A stretch of 25,186 nucleotides of DNA from Oscillospiraceae bacterium. GTDB lineage: Bacteria; Bacillota; Clostridia; Oscillospirales; Oscillospiraceae. The notes below the pieces were generated by a model. The model was not told the DNA's origin. It did not search any database and saw nothing but the letters and a program-made list of their open reading frames with translations. The DNA lies in the NCBI GenBank assembly GCA_031264545.1, contig JAISDV010000052.1, positions 1 to 25,186 of the forward strand, written 5' to 3'. The position numbers and the translations under genes were made by a program. Positions 1 through 7,080 of this stretch are shown piece by piece (the stretch's first letter is position 1; each line of letters starts with the position of its first letter).

Positions 1-51
1 GTGGGCGTGTGTGTCGAAATACAAGCTGTCCCAGCTCCTTTCCATGCCCGG

Positions 52-79
52 CATTCCCCGCTGTGTATACTGGTTCTAA
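52..79 (+). repeat. Solo copy of the MITE terminal repeat
   Basis: The stretch ends in CTGTGTATACTGGTTCTAA. It closely matches the outer end of the left terminal repeat of the element at 2370-2535 read on the opposite strand, including a CATTCC block just inside. The sequence inside it (1-51) does not resemble the interior of that element. It may therefore be the right end of a different or longer element whose other end lies before the window, or a relic. No partner is visible. Confidence 0.5.
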
Positions 80-98
80 ACCGGCCGGTAAAAGCATT

Positions 99-130
99 CC
101 GGCGGAGCTGTGAGGCTTCGCCGGTTTTTT
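99..130 (+). terminator. Rho-independent terminator
   Basis: CCGGCGGAGC (99-108) pairs with GCTTCGCCGG (115-124), a 10-bp stem with one G-U pair and a 6-nt loop. TTTTTT (125-130) follows directly. The T-run is on the plus strand, so it would stop a plus-strand gene lying left of the window. The hairpin also sits immediately after the stop of the minus-strand FAD dehydrogenase, where it may act weakly because only a short broken T-run follows on that strand. Confidence 0.75.
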
Positions 131-132
131 GT

Positions 133-1536
133 TCATCCGGCCTCGGCGGCGGCGAGCTTCCTGCCCATAAGAACGCCCATGACAGAGGCCATCATCAGGC
201 CTCTCGTCCAGCCGCTGGAATCACCAAGACAATGCAGCCCGGCGATGTTCGTGTTCAGTTCCTTGTCCATTTTGATGCGGTTGGAATAGAATTTCAGCTC
301 CGGGGAATACAGCAGCGTCTCCGTTGAGGCGAAGCCCGGAACGACGTGGTCGACCGCCTGAATGAAGTTGATGATATTGATCATCGACCGATAGGGCATC
401 GCCGCGGTAATGTCGCCCGCGACGGCGTCCGTCAGCGTCGGGCGGACGTTCGACTGGGCAAGCTCCTTTTCCCAGGTGCGCTTACCGTCGAGAATATCGC
501 CGAAGCGCTGGACCATGATGTGCCCCGCGCCGAGCATATTCGTCAGCTCGCCGACCTTCTGCGCATAGGCGATCGGCTGGTTGAACGGATAGCTAAAATT
601 GTGCGAGCAGAGGATCGCAAGGTTTGTATTGTCGGATTTTCTGCCCTTATAGGAATGCCCGTTGACCACGGCGAGGTCGTCGTCATAATTTTCCTGACTG
701 ACGAAGCCACCTGGGTTCTGGCAGAAAGTGCGCACCTTGTTTTTGAACGGACGCGGGTAGCCGATGAGCTTCGATTCATAAAGCGCGGTATTGACCTGCT
801 CCATGAGCTCGCTGCGCACCTCGACGCGCACGCCGATGTCAACGGTCCCGGGCTGGTGGGCGACAGCGTTTTCCGCGCAGATTTTTTCAAGCCATTCCGC
901 GCCGCGCCTGCCCGTTGCGATAACGGTTTTTTCAGCGAAAATCTCCTGATTTTCCCCGCCCCTGCGAATAGATACGCCGAGACATTTCCCATCCTTCAGA
1001 AGCAGGTCGTCGCATTCGCAGCCGAACATCAGCTCGACCCCGTTTTCAATGAGGCAGCGCTCGATACGGTAATAGATATCCTGAGCCTTTTCCGTACCCA
1101 TATGCCGGATGGGGCAGTCGACAAGCTTCAGGCCCGCCTGGATCGCGCGCTTCCTGATTTCCTTGACCTGCTCGTAATCGCTCACGCCCTCGACTTTTTC
1201 ATCCGCGCCGAACTCGAGATAGATCTTATCGGCGTATTCGATTAAGGCCTGCGCGGTGTTTTCGCCGATCAGCGCGGGCAGGTCTCCGCCCACCTCGCAG
1301 CTCAGGGAGAGCTTGCCGTCAGAAAAAGCGCCGGCCCCCGAGAAGCCGGTCGTGATGTGGCAATAGGGCTTGCAGTTGACGCATTCCCTGGTCTGCGCTT
1401 TCGGGCAGCGGCGTTTCTCGACCGCCACGCCCTTTTCCGCTATAATAATCTTTTTTTTGCTGCCGGCCCGAAGCAGCTCGAGCGCGGTAAAAATACCGGC
1501 GGGTCCGGCTCCGACGATCACAATATCCGTATTCAT
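133..1536 (-). CDS. NAD(P)/FAD-dependent dehydrogenase (COG2509-like)
   Basis: A 467-residue flavoprotein of the COG2509 'FAD-dependent dehydrogenase' type; its substrate is unknown. The N-terminal Rossmann motif GAGPAG (residues 9-14) marks FAD binding, and the C-terminal segment GLHCLGDSSGWTRG resembles the second FAD-contacting region of this family. Four cysteines cluster at residues 44, 52, 55 and 59 (RRCPKAQTRECVNCKPYC), suggesting a metal, Fe-S or redox role; this is an inference. I chose the ATG at 1536 because GGAGGAG lies 3 nt upstream and the GAGPAG fold then starts at the usual distance. A longer in-frame start at 1590 would add 18 unlikely residues. No signal peptide or membrane segment is seen, so the protein should be cytosolic. 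The gene is divergent from the purine operon, and no shared function can be shown. Confidence 0.85.
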   Translation of the reverse strand: MNTDIVIVGAGPAGIFTALELLRAGSKKKIIIAEKGVAVEKRRCPKAQTRECVNCKPYCHITTGFSGAGAFSDGKLSLSCEVGGDLPALIGENTAQALIEYADKIYLEFGADEKVEGVSDYEQVKEIRKRAIQAGLKLVDCPIRHMGTEKAQDIYYRIERCLIENGVELMFGCECDDLLLKDGKCLGVSIRRGGENQEIFAEKTVIATGRRGAEWLEKICAENAVAHQPGTVDIGVRVEVRSELMEQVNTALYESKLIGYPRPFKNKVRTFCQNPGGFVSQENYDDDLAVVNGHSYKGRKSDNTNLAILCSHNFSYPFNQPIAYAQKVGELTNMLGAGHIMVQRFGDILDGKRTWEKELAQSNVRPTLTDAVAGDITAAMPYRSMINIINFIQAVDHVVPGFASTETLLYSPELKFYSNRIKMDKELNTNIAGLHCLGDSSGWTRGLMMASVMGVLMGRKLAAAEAG

Positions 1537-1602
1537 ATGCTCCTCCATACCCGGATCGTGAAAGAATGAGATTAGCGTATGCCGTTTCATCCCACACTCG
1601 GG

Positions 1603-1631
1603 ATTATAACTTAAGCCATCGTCAAAAACAA
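1603..1631 (-). promoter_or_regulatory. Sigma-70 promoter for the FAD dehydrogenase
   Basis: On the minus strand TTGTTT (1631-1626) and TATAAT (1608-1603) are separated by 17 nt. The perfect -10 box and optimal spacing support it; the -35 is weak. It would start transcription near 1596, giving a leader of about 60 nt before the ATG at 1536. Confidence 0.55.
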
Positions 1632-1767
1632 CGAAAACAGTCTTTTTTTCGGCCCCTTTTTATATCTATGCCCGTACCGGCACCACTTTTCGTCAGAAAT
1701 GCTAAAATCGACACAATATTCTTGTAAAAATCATCGATTTACCGAGGCAGAAACCGGGCGCTTCTTA

Positions 1768-1796
1768 TTGACCGAGAAAAATGCTTCGTATAGAAT
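1768..1796 (+). promoter_or_regulatory. Sigma-70 promoter of the purine operon
   Basis: TTGACC (1768-1773) and TAGAAT (1791-1796) are separated by exactly 17 nt. Transcription would start near 1803, leaving a leader of about 68 nt before purE. No purine riboswitch core and no PurR-box-like repeat could be recognised around it. Confidence 0.7.
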
Positions 1797-1812
1797 TGGA
1801 TCATAACCGTCC

Positions 1813-1834
1813 GCCTGCCGGCGCGGCGGCAGGC
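1813..1834 (+). promoter_or_regulatory. GC hairpin in the purE leader
   Basis: GCCTGCCG (1813-1820) pairs perfectly with CGGCAGGC (1827-1834) around a 6-nt loop. It lies between the predicted transcription start and the purE ribosome site. No T-run follows, so it does not look like a terminator. mRNA stabilisation or protein binding are possible roles, all inference. Confidence 0.45.
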
Positions 1835-1870
1835 ACACGAGCCGCAATCATTTTCCAAGGAAGTGACGGA

Positions 1871-2365
1871 ATGAAGAAAGTAGCTGTGCTCATGGGCAGC
1901 GACAGCGATCTGCCTGTTGTTGAAAGGGTGGTCTCAAAGCTTGCGGAATTCGGCGCGGCCTGTGAGCTGCGTGTGCTCTCAGCCCACCGGACGCCCTCCG
2001 AGGCCGCGCAGTTTTCACAAAAAGCGCGCGGGCGGGGCTTCGGGGTCATTATCGCGGCGGCCGGAAAGGCGGCGCACCTCGCCGGGGCCATTGCGGCGAA
2101 CACCACCCTGCCCGTTATCGGGATACCTCTGAAATCTTCCGCTTTGGACGGCTTGGACGCGCTTCTGTCAACTGTGCAGATGCCCTCGGGTATACCTGTA
2201 GCCACAGTCGCGATAGACGGCGCTGAAAACGCCGCCCTTCTTGCGCTTTCGATACTTTCCGTGTCGGACAGGGCGCTTGCGGCAAAGCTCGCGGCTTCCC
2301 GAAAGGCCGCGGCGGAGCGGGTGCTGGAAAAGGACCGCGCGATCTCCGAAAAATTCAGGGCCTGA
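1871..2365 (+). CDS. purE: N5-carboxyaminoimidazole ribonucleotide mutase PurE
   Basis: A 164-residue PurE, the usual length. It converts N5-CAIR to CAIR, or carboxylates AIR directly in some lineages, in purine synthesis. Visible motifs are GSDSD (residues 9-13), SAHRTP with His39, the glycine-rich AGKAAHLAG segment, and the LPVIGIP and STVQMPSGIPVATVAI blocks that line the active site. The ATG at 1871 is preceded by AAGGAAG; the longer in-frame ATG at 1781 lies inside the predicted promoter and is rejected. It is the first gene of the operon. PurK, its usual partner in bacteria with class I PurE, is not in the window. The overall pattern looks class I, but I cannot exclude direct use of CO2. 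Confidence 0.93.
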   Translation: MKKVAVLMGSDSDLPVVERVVSKLAEFGAACELRVLSAHRTPSEAAQFSQKARGRGFGVIIAAAGKAAHLAGAIAANTTLPVIGIPLKSSALDGLDALLSTVQMPSGIPVATVAIDGAENAALLALSILSVSDRALAAKLAASRKAAAERVLEKDRAISEKFRA

Positions 2366-2369
2366 ACAC

Positions 2370-2535
2370 TTAGAACCAGTATACACAGCGTGGAATGGCG
2401 GATAAGCGAGACATTATTTCGCCGTGCAAGGCAAATTTTTGCGGGAATACTTGGCGTATTTCAAAAAAATTTAACGCGGAGCGGTGGAACAATGTCCGCT
2501 TAGACAGCGTTTCCCGCTGTGTATACGGGTTCTAA
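2370..2535. mobile_element. 166-bp palindromic MITE-like element
   Basis: The ends are inverted: TTAGAACCAGTATACACAGC at the left, and TTAGAACCCGTATACACAGC when the right end is read on the minus strand. Similarity continues inward to a shared TAAGCG(A)GACATT block (2403-2415 and 2491-2502). The interior is also a long imperfect palindrome centred on TTGGC at 2451-2455, the midpoint of the element, so the whole unit can fold into one hairpin. No ORF fits inside. TA occurs at both edges (TA-GAACC...GGTTC-TA), as expected for an IS630/Tc1-mariner-type target duplication, but this may be chance. It lies between the purE stop and the purC ribosome site, so it would be transcribed within the operon. 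Confidence 0.75.
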
Positions 2536-2561
2536 TATTTGATAAACGGAGGAAAGATCCG

Positions 2562-3278
2562 ATGGAAAAGACGGCGCAGCTCTATGAGGGCAAGGCAAAG
2601 AAGGTCTTTGCGACGGCAGACGAACGCCTTTGCATCGTCTCCTACAAGGACAGCGCGACGGCCTTCAACGGCGAGAAAAAGGGCACGATATACGGAAAGG
2701 GCGTTATCAACAACCGCCTGACAAACCGGCTCATGCGCCTGCTTGAGGAGAATGGCATACCGACGCATTTTATCGAGGAGCTGAACGACCGCGAAACGGT
2801 GGTCAGAAAGGCCGCCATTGTCCCGCTCGAGGTCATTATCCGAAACATCTCGGCCGGCAGCTTTGCCAAACGCTTCGGCGTGGAGGAGGGCGTCGTTTTC
2901 GAAAGCCCGACCTTTGAATTTTCCTATAAGAGCGACGCGCTGGGAGACCCGCTCATGAACGATTATCACGCGCTCGCCCTCGGTCTTGCCACCGAACCGG
3001 AGCTGGAAACCATCCGGGCTTACGCTTTCCGTATCAACGACATTCTCAAGGCGTTCCTGCTCGAGCACGGAATCACGCTTGTAGACTTTAAGCTCGAGTT
3101 CGGCAGGCTGCCAGACGGCACGATCATCCTCGCGGACGAAATCTCGCCGGATACCTGCCGTTTCTGGGATGTCAGGACCCATGAAAAGCTGGACAAGGAC
3201 CGCTTCCGCCGTGATCTCGGCGGAGTCGAGGCTGCCTATGAAGAGGTCCTGCGGCGGCTTCTGGGGGATGAAAAATAA
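2562..3278 (+). CDS. purC: SAICAR synthetase PurC
   Basis: A 238-residue phosphoribosylaminoimidazole-succinocarboxamide synthase, close to the normal bacterial length. It joins CAIR and aspartate with ATP hydrolysis. Family hallmarks are the opening QLYEGKAKKVF, the YKDSATAFNGEKK stretch, the IPLEV-type segment (VPLEVIIRNISAGSF), LVDFKLEFG, and the metal/ATP-binding LADEISPDTCRFWD near the C terminus. The ATG at 2562 has the strong site ACGGAGGAAAG 6-7 nt upstream; the earlier in-frame start at 2484 would lie inside the repeat element and is rejected. The stop overlaps the purF start by one base (TAATG), suggesting coupled translation. The upstream MITE separates it from purE, so its expression relative to purE may differ. 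Confidence 0.95.
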   Translation: MEKTAQLYEGKAKKVFATADERLCIVSYKDSATAFNGEKKGTIYGKGVINNRLTNRLMRLLEENGIPTHFIEELNDRETVVRKAAIVPLEVIIRNISAGSFAKRFGVEEGVVFESPTFEFSYKSDALGDPLMNDYHALALGLATEPELETIRAYAFRINDILKAFLLEHGITLVDFKLEFGRLPDGTIILADEISPDTCRFWDVRTHEKLDKDRFRRDLGGVEAAYEEVLRRLLGDEK

Positions 3279-4717
3279 TGGGGAAGCTCCATGAAGAATG
3301 CGGCGTTTTCGGCATTTATTCCAGCGCGGCGCGCGACGTTGCGGCCATGGCCTATTACGGGCTTTTTGCCCTTCAGCACAGGGGACAGGAAAGCTGCGGC
3401 ATCGTCGTCAACGACGACGGGGTCTTCACCGCTTTCAGGGATACCGGGCTTGTCGAGGACGTTTTCACACCCGAGACCGTGCGCGCGCTCGGCGAGGGCA
3501 GCATGGCCGTCGGCCACTGCCGTTACGGCACGACAGGGAGCTCGGACAGAAATAACGCCCAGCCCCTGCTGGTCAATCATATCAAGGGCAAGATGGCGCT
3601 CGCACATAACGGGAACCTCATCAATTCCGCGGAGCTGCGCGAGGAACTCGAGTTGGAGGGCAGCATTTTCCACACGACCACGGACAGCGAGGTCATTTCC
3701 TATATCATCACAAAGGAACGCATCGGCGCCGCCTCGATCGAGGAGGCGCTGAACCGGGCGATGCTTCGCCTGAAAGGCGCTTATTCCCTCGTCGTCATGT
3801 CGCCGACGAAGCTCATCGCCGCGCGCGACGCCCGGGGCTTCCGTCCGCTCTGTTACGGCAGAATGCCGGACGGCGGCTATGCCGTCGCCTCCGAAAGCTG
3901 TGCGCTCGCGGCCGTCGGAGCGGTGATGACGCGCGATGTCCGCCCGGGCGAGATCATGGTTTTCGATAAAAACGGCGTCCGCTCGATCACCGAGCACTGT
4001 GATAAGCGCGACTGCAGCCTCTGTGTTTTTGAATACATCTATTTTGCCCGTCCGGACTCCGTGATCGAGGGCAGCAGCGTCCATAACGCGCGGCTCCGCG
4101 CCGGCTCTTTCCTTGCGCTGGAGCATCCGGTCCAAGCGGATGTGGTCGTCGGCGTTCCGGATTCGGGCATTGACGCCGCAATCGGCTTTGCCCGGCAGAG
4201 CGGTATCCCCTACGGCATTGGTCTGATCAAAAACCGCTATATCGGCCGCACCTTTATCTCGCCCGGCCAGCGGACCCGCGAGGACAAGGTGCGCATCAAA
4301 TTGAACCCCGTCGCTGCGACGGTCAGGGACAAGCGCGTCGTGCTCATCGACGATTCGATTGTCCGCGGCACGACCTGCGCCCGGATCGTCGGCCTGCTGC
4401 GCGAGGCGGGCGCGAGAGAGATTCACCTGCGCATCTCCGCGCCGCCCTTTTTAAACCCTTGTTATTACGGAACGGACATCGACAGCCGGGATACTCTCAT
4501 TGCCTGTCACCACTCCGTCGCGGAGATCGCCGAAATTGTCGGCGCGGACTCCCTCGGCTATCTCAGCGTCGAAAACGTCGGTAAGCTCACGGACAATTTC
4601 TTCTGTAAAAGCTACTGCACCGCCTGCTTCAGCGGACGCTACCCGACCGAGCTGCCGAAGAAAGCAAACAAAAACCGGTTTGAGCAAAAACTCAGCGAAA
4701 GGAGTCCAGGCGAATGA
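3278..4717 (+). CDS. purF: Amidophosphoribosyltransferase PurF
   Basis: A 479-residue PurF, which makes phosphoribosylamine from PRPP and glutamine, the committed step of purine synthesis. The start MGKLHEE precedes Cys8 of CGVFGI; in this family a short propeptide is removed so that this Cys becomes the N-terminal nucleophile of the glutaminase. The PRPP site VVLIDDSIVRGTT lies around residues 354-366. Cysteines 249, 395, 447 and 450 match the [4Fe-4S] ligands of the Bacillus-type enzyme, implying an oxygen-sensitive cluster, in keeping with an anaerobe. GGGGGA upstream serves as ribosome site. The stop and the purM start overlap as ATGA. Confidence 0.96.
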   Translation: MGKLHEECGVFGIYSSAARDVAAMAYYGLFALQHRGQESCGIVVNDDGVFTAFRDTGLVEDVFTPETVRALGEGSMAVGHCRYGTTGSSDRNNAQPLLVNHIKGKMALAHNGNLINSAELREELELEGSIFHTTTDSEVISYIITKERIGAASIEEALNRAMLRLKGAYSLVVMSPTKLIAARDARGFRPLCYGRMPDGGYAVASESCALAAVGAVMTRDVRPGEIMVFDKNGVRSITEHCDKRDCSLCVFEYIYFARPDSVIEGSSVHNARLRAGSFLALEHPVQADVVVGVPDSGIDAAIGFARQSGIPYGIGLIKNRYIGRTFISPGQRTREDKVRIKLNPVAATVRDKRVVLIDDSIVRGTTCARIVGLLREAGAREIHLRISAPPFLNPCYYGTDIDSRDTLIACHHSVAEIAEIVGADSLGYLSVENVGKLTDNFFCKSYCTACFSGRYPTELPKKANKNRFEQKLSERSPGE

Positions 4718-5751
4718 AGAGCTTTGCCGAGCGCTACAAAGAGGCCGGGGTCGATATTACCGCGGGCTACCGGGCCGTTGAACTGATGAAGCCCCATATC
4801 GCGCGGACGACTGCGGACGACGGGGCCTCCGGCATCGGCGGCTTCGGCGGGCTTTTCACACTCGACTTGTCTGAGACGCCCTGTCCCGTGCTCGTCAGCG
4901 GGACGGACGGCGTCGGCACGAAGCTTAGGCTCGCCTTTCTGATGGACCGGCACAATACCGTCGGTATCGACTGCGTGGCTATGTGCGTCAATGATATTAT
5001 CTGCTGCGGCGCAAAACCGCTGTTTTTCCTCGATTACATCGCCTGCGGCAAAAACGTGCCGGAGAAAATCGCCGCTATCGTCTCCGGGATTGCCGAGGGC
5101 TGTGTGCAGGCCAGCTGCGCCCTCATCGGCGGCGAAACCGCTGAAATGCCGGGCTTTTACCCCGCCGGCGAATACGACCTGGCGGGTTTTTCCGTCGGCG
5201 TAGTCGATAAATCCAGGGTCCTGGACAAAGACCGTGTGGCAGAGGGCGACCTTCTGATCGCCTTGCCCTCCAGCGGGGTGCACAGCAACGGCTTTTCTCT
5301 CGTGCGCCGGGTCTGTGATATTGAGAGCCGCGATCTTGCCGCGCCTGTGCCCGAGCTGGGCGGCGCCTCTCTGGGGGAAACGCTGCTGGCGCCGACGAAG
5401 ATATACGTCAAGCCCATGCTCGCGCTTTTTAAGGCGGTCGCGGTAAAAGCTGTTTCGCACATCACGGGCGGCGGTTTCTATGAGAATCTTCCGCGCAGCC
5501 TGCCGACGGGGCTTTCGGCAAGGATCGAACGCGCCGCCCTGCGCGTTCCCCCGATATTCGGCTACATCGCCAAGGCCGGCGGCATCCCCGAGCGGGATAT
5601 GTTCAACACCTTCAATATGGGCGTCGGCCTGTGCGTCACCGTCGCGCCGCCGGATTTGGCCGCGGCGCTCACAATACTGCGTGAAAACGGCGAGGACGCC
5701 TATCTCATGGGCCGCGTCGTGCGCTCGGACGAGGGCGTTATCCTATGCTGA
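4714..5751 (+). CDS. purM: AIR synthetase PurM
   Basis: A 345-residue phosphoribosylformylglycinamidine cyclo-ligase of normal length. It closes the imidazole ring of AIR using ATP. It shows the opening YKEAGVDITAGYRAVELMK, the glycine-rich GIGGFGG, SGTDGVGTKLRLAF, GGETAEMPGFY, PSSGVHSNGFSLVR and HITGGGFYENLPR, all typical of PurM. The start ATG overlaps the purF stop by four bases and follows AAAGGAG. The purN start lies inside its last codons, so purF-purM-purN are probably translationally coupled. Confidence 0.96.
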   Translation: MKSFAERYKEAGVDITAGYRAVELMKPHIARTTADDGASGIGGFGGLFTLDLSETPCPVLVSGTDGVGTKLRLAFLMDRHNTVGIDCVAMCVNDIICCGAKPLFFLDYIACGKNVPEKIAAIVSGIAEGCVQASCALIGGETAEMPGFYPAGEYDLAGFSVGVVDKSRVLDKDRVAEGDLLIALPSSGVHSNGFSLVRRVCDIESRDLAAPVPELGGASLGETLLAPTKIYVKPMLALFKAVAVKAVSHITGGGFYENLPRSLPTGLSARIERAALRVPPIFGYIAKAGGIPERDMFNTFNMGVGLCVTVAPPDLAAALTILRENGEDAYLMGRVVRSDEGVILC

Positions 5752-6368
5752 AAACACAGCTCGCGGTGCTCGTTTCCGGCGGCGGTACGAACCTTCAGGC
5801 GCTGGCCGGCGCGCAGGAGACGGGAAAGCTCAAAAGCGGAAGCATCCGTCTCGTCGTTTCCAGCCGCGCGGACGCTTACGCCCTGAAACGGGCGGAAAAG
5901 TACGGTATTCCCGCCGTCGCCGTCGACAAAAGGGCCTGCGCCTCCCAAGCGGAATTCGAGGAAAAAATTCAGGCCGCGCTGGTCGAGCATGGCATACAGC
6001 TTGTCGTCCTCGCGGGCTTCATACACATCCTTTCCGAGGATTTCGTTTCAGGCTGGCGCAAGCGCATCATCAACGTGCATCCCTCGCTTATTCCCGCCTT
6101 CTGCGGCGAGGGCTGTTACGGTCTGCGCGTACATGAGGCCGCGCTCCGTTACGGCGTGAAGCTCACCGGGGCGACCGTTCACTTTGTCAACGAGATTCCG
6201 GACGGCGGCGAGATTATCCTTCAAAAATGCGTTCCCGTTCGGAAGGACGACACCCCGGAAACGCTTCAAAAGCGCGTTATGGAACGTGCCGAGCGGCTGA
6301 TCCTCCCCCGCGCGGCGGAGCTTATCTCAAAAAGGATCATACAAGAGGGTGAAAGCTATGGCATATGA
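5745..6368 (+). CDS. purN: GAR transformylase PurN
   Basis: A 207-residue phosphoribosylglycinamide formyltransferase, which transfers formyl from 10-formyl-tetrahydrofolate to GAR. The N-terminal SGGGTNLQAL is the phosphate/GAR loop. Catalytic Asn110 and His112 (NVHPSL) and Asp153 (PDGGE) match the Asn106/His108/Asp144 triad of the E. coli enzyme. A short insertion (CGEGCYG) follows the NVHPSL block. Its ATG overlaps the end of purM by 7 bp, with GAGGG upstream. The C terminus runs over the start of the next gene. The formate-dependent alternative PurT is not seen in the window. Confidence 0.94.
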   Translation: MLKTQLAVLVSGGGTNLQALAGAQETGKLKSGSIRLVVSSRADAYALKRAEKYGIPAVAVDKRACASQAEFEEKIQAALVEHGIQLVVLAGFIHILSEDFVSGWRKRIINVHPSLIPAFCGEGCYGLRVHEAALRYGVKLTGATVHFVNEIPDGGEIILQKCVPVRKDDTPETLQKRVMERAERLILPRAAELISKRIIQEGESYGI

Positions 6369-7065
6369 AAGCTGCGATATCGGCGCGATCCTTCAAGGCA
6401 ACGACTATCCGGGCAGGGGCATCATTCTCGGCAGGAGCGCGGACAAGGCCGTTCTGGCCTATTTCATCATGGGCAGAAGCGCAAGCAGCCGCAACCGTAT
6501 TTTCGCCGAAAAGGGAACCGGGCTGACCATTTATCCTTTCGACGCGGGCAAGCTGGAGGATCCGAGTCTGATCATCTATTCCCCCGTGCGTGTCCTCGGG
6601 AAAAAAACCATCGTCACAAACGGCGATCAAACGGACACGGTTTATGACTTTCTGAAGCAGGGCAAGCGCTTTGAAAGCGCCCTCGAAACGCGCCGCTTCG
6701 AGCCGGACGCGCCCAATTTTACCCCCCGTATCAGCGGTCTCATCGATCTCGAAACCGGCTTTTCCTATAAGCTCGGCATCCTGAAGCCCGCGGACGCCTC
6801 CGCTTCCGCCTGCAGCCGCTTCACCTTTTCCTACGAGTCTGTGCCCGGGATCGGGCATTTCATCCATACCTACGCCGGAAACGGTTCGCCGCTTCCGAGC
6901 TTTCGGGGCGAGCCCGTGCCTGTCGCCGTCGGAAACGACATCGACGAATTCACGGCGCTGATCTGGAAAAGCCTGAATGCGGAAAACAGGGTTTCGCTCT
7001 ACGTGCGCTTCATCGACCTCGAGCGCACATCTTTTGAGAGCCGGCTCATCAATAAAAATGCCTAA
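6358..7065 (+). CDS. purO: PurO-type IMP cyclohydrolase
   Basis: A 235-residue protein resembling the PurO family (Pfam IMP_cyclohyd, first known from archaea). It closes FAICAR to IMP, the last step of the pathway. The N-terminal YPGRGIILGRS, then FIMGRSASSRNRIF and the YSPVRVLG segment are typical; no PurH-type MGS cyclohydrolase domain is present. This fits its place directly before a transformylase that lacks that domain. ATG 6358 is preferred to the GTG at 6349 because GAGGGTG (6345-6351) is then well spaced. It overlaps the end of purN by 11 bp. Recognition is by motif memory; a profile search would settle it. Confidence 0.85.
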   Translation: MAYESCDIGAILQGNDYPGRGIILGRSADKAVLAYFIMGRSASSRNRIFAEKGTGLTIYPFDAGKLEDPSLIIYSPVRVLGKKTIVTNGDQTDTVYDFLKQGKRFESALETRRFEPDAPNFTPRISGLIDLETGFSYKLGILKPADASASACSRFTFSYESVPGIGHFIHTYAGNGSPLPSFRGEPVPVAVGNDIDEFTALIWKSLNAENRVSLYVRFIDLERTSFESRLINKNA

Positions 7066-7080
7066 GGAAGGGTCATAACG

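Noticed and set aside
1781..1870. Longer purE starting at ATG 1781
   Set aside because: It would begin within the predicted promoter; the family's N terminus and ribosome site are at 1871.
1540..1870. Purine riboswitch upstream of purE
   Set aside because: I could not find the conserved three-way junction core; the leader after the promoter is too short.
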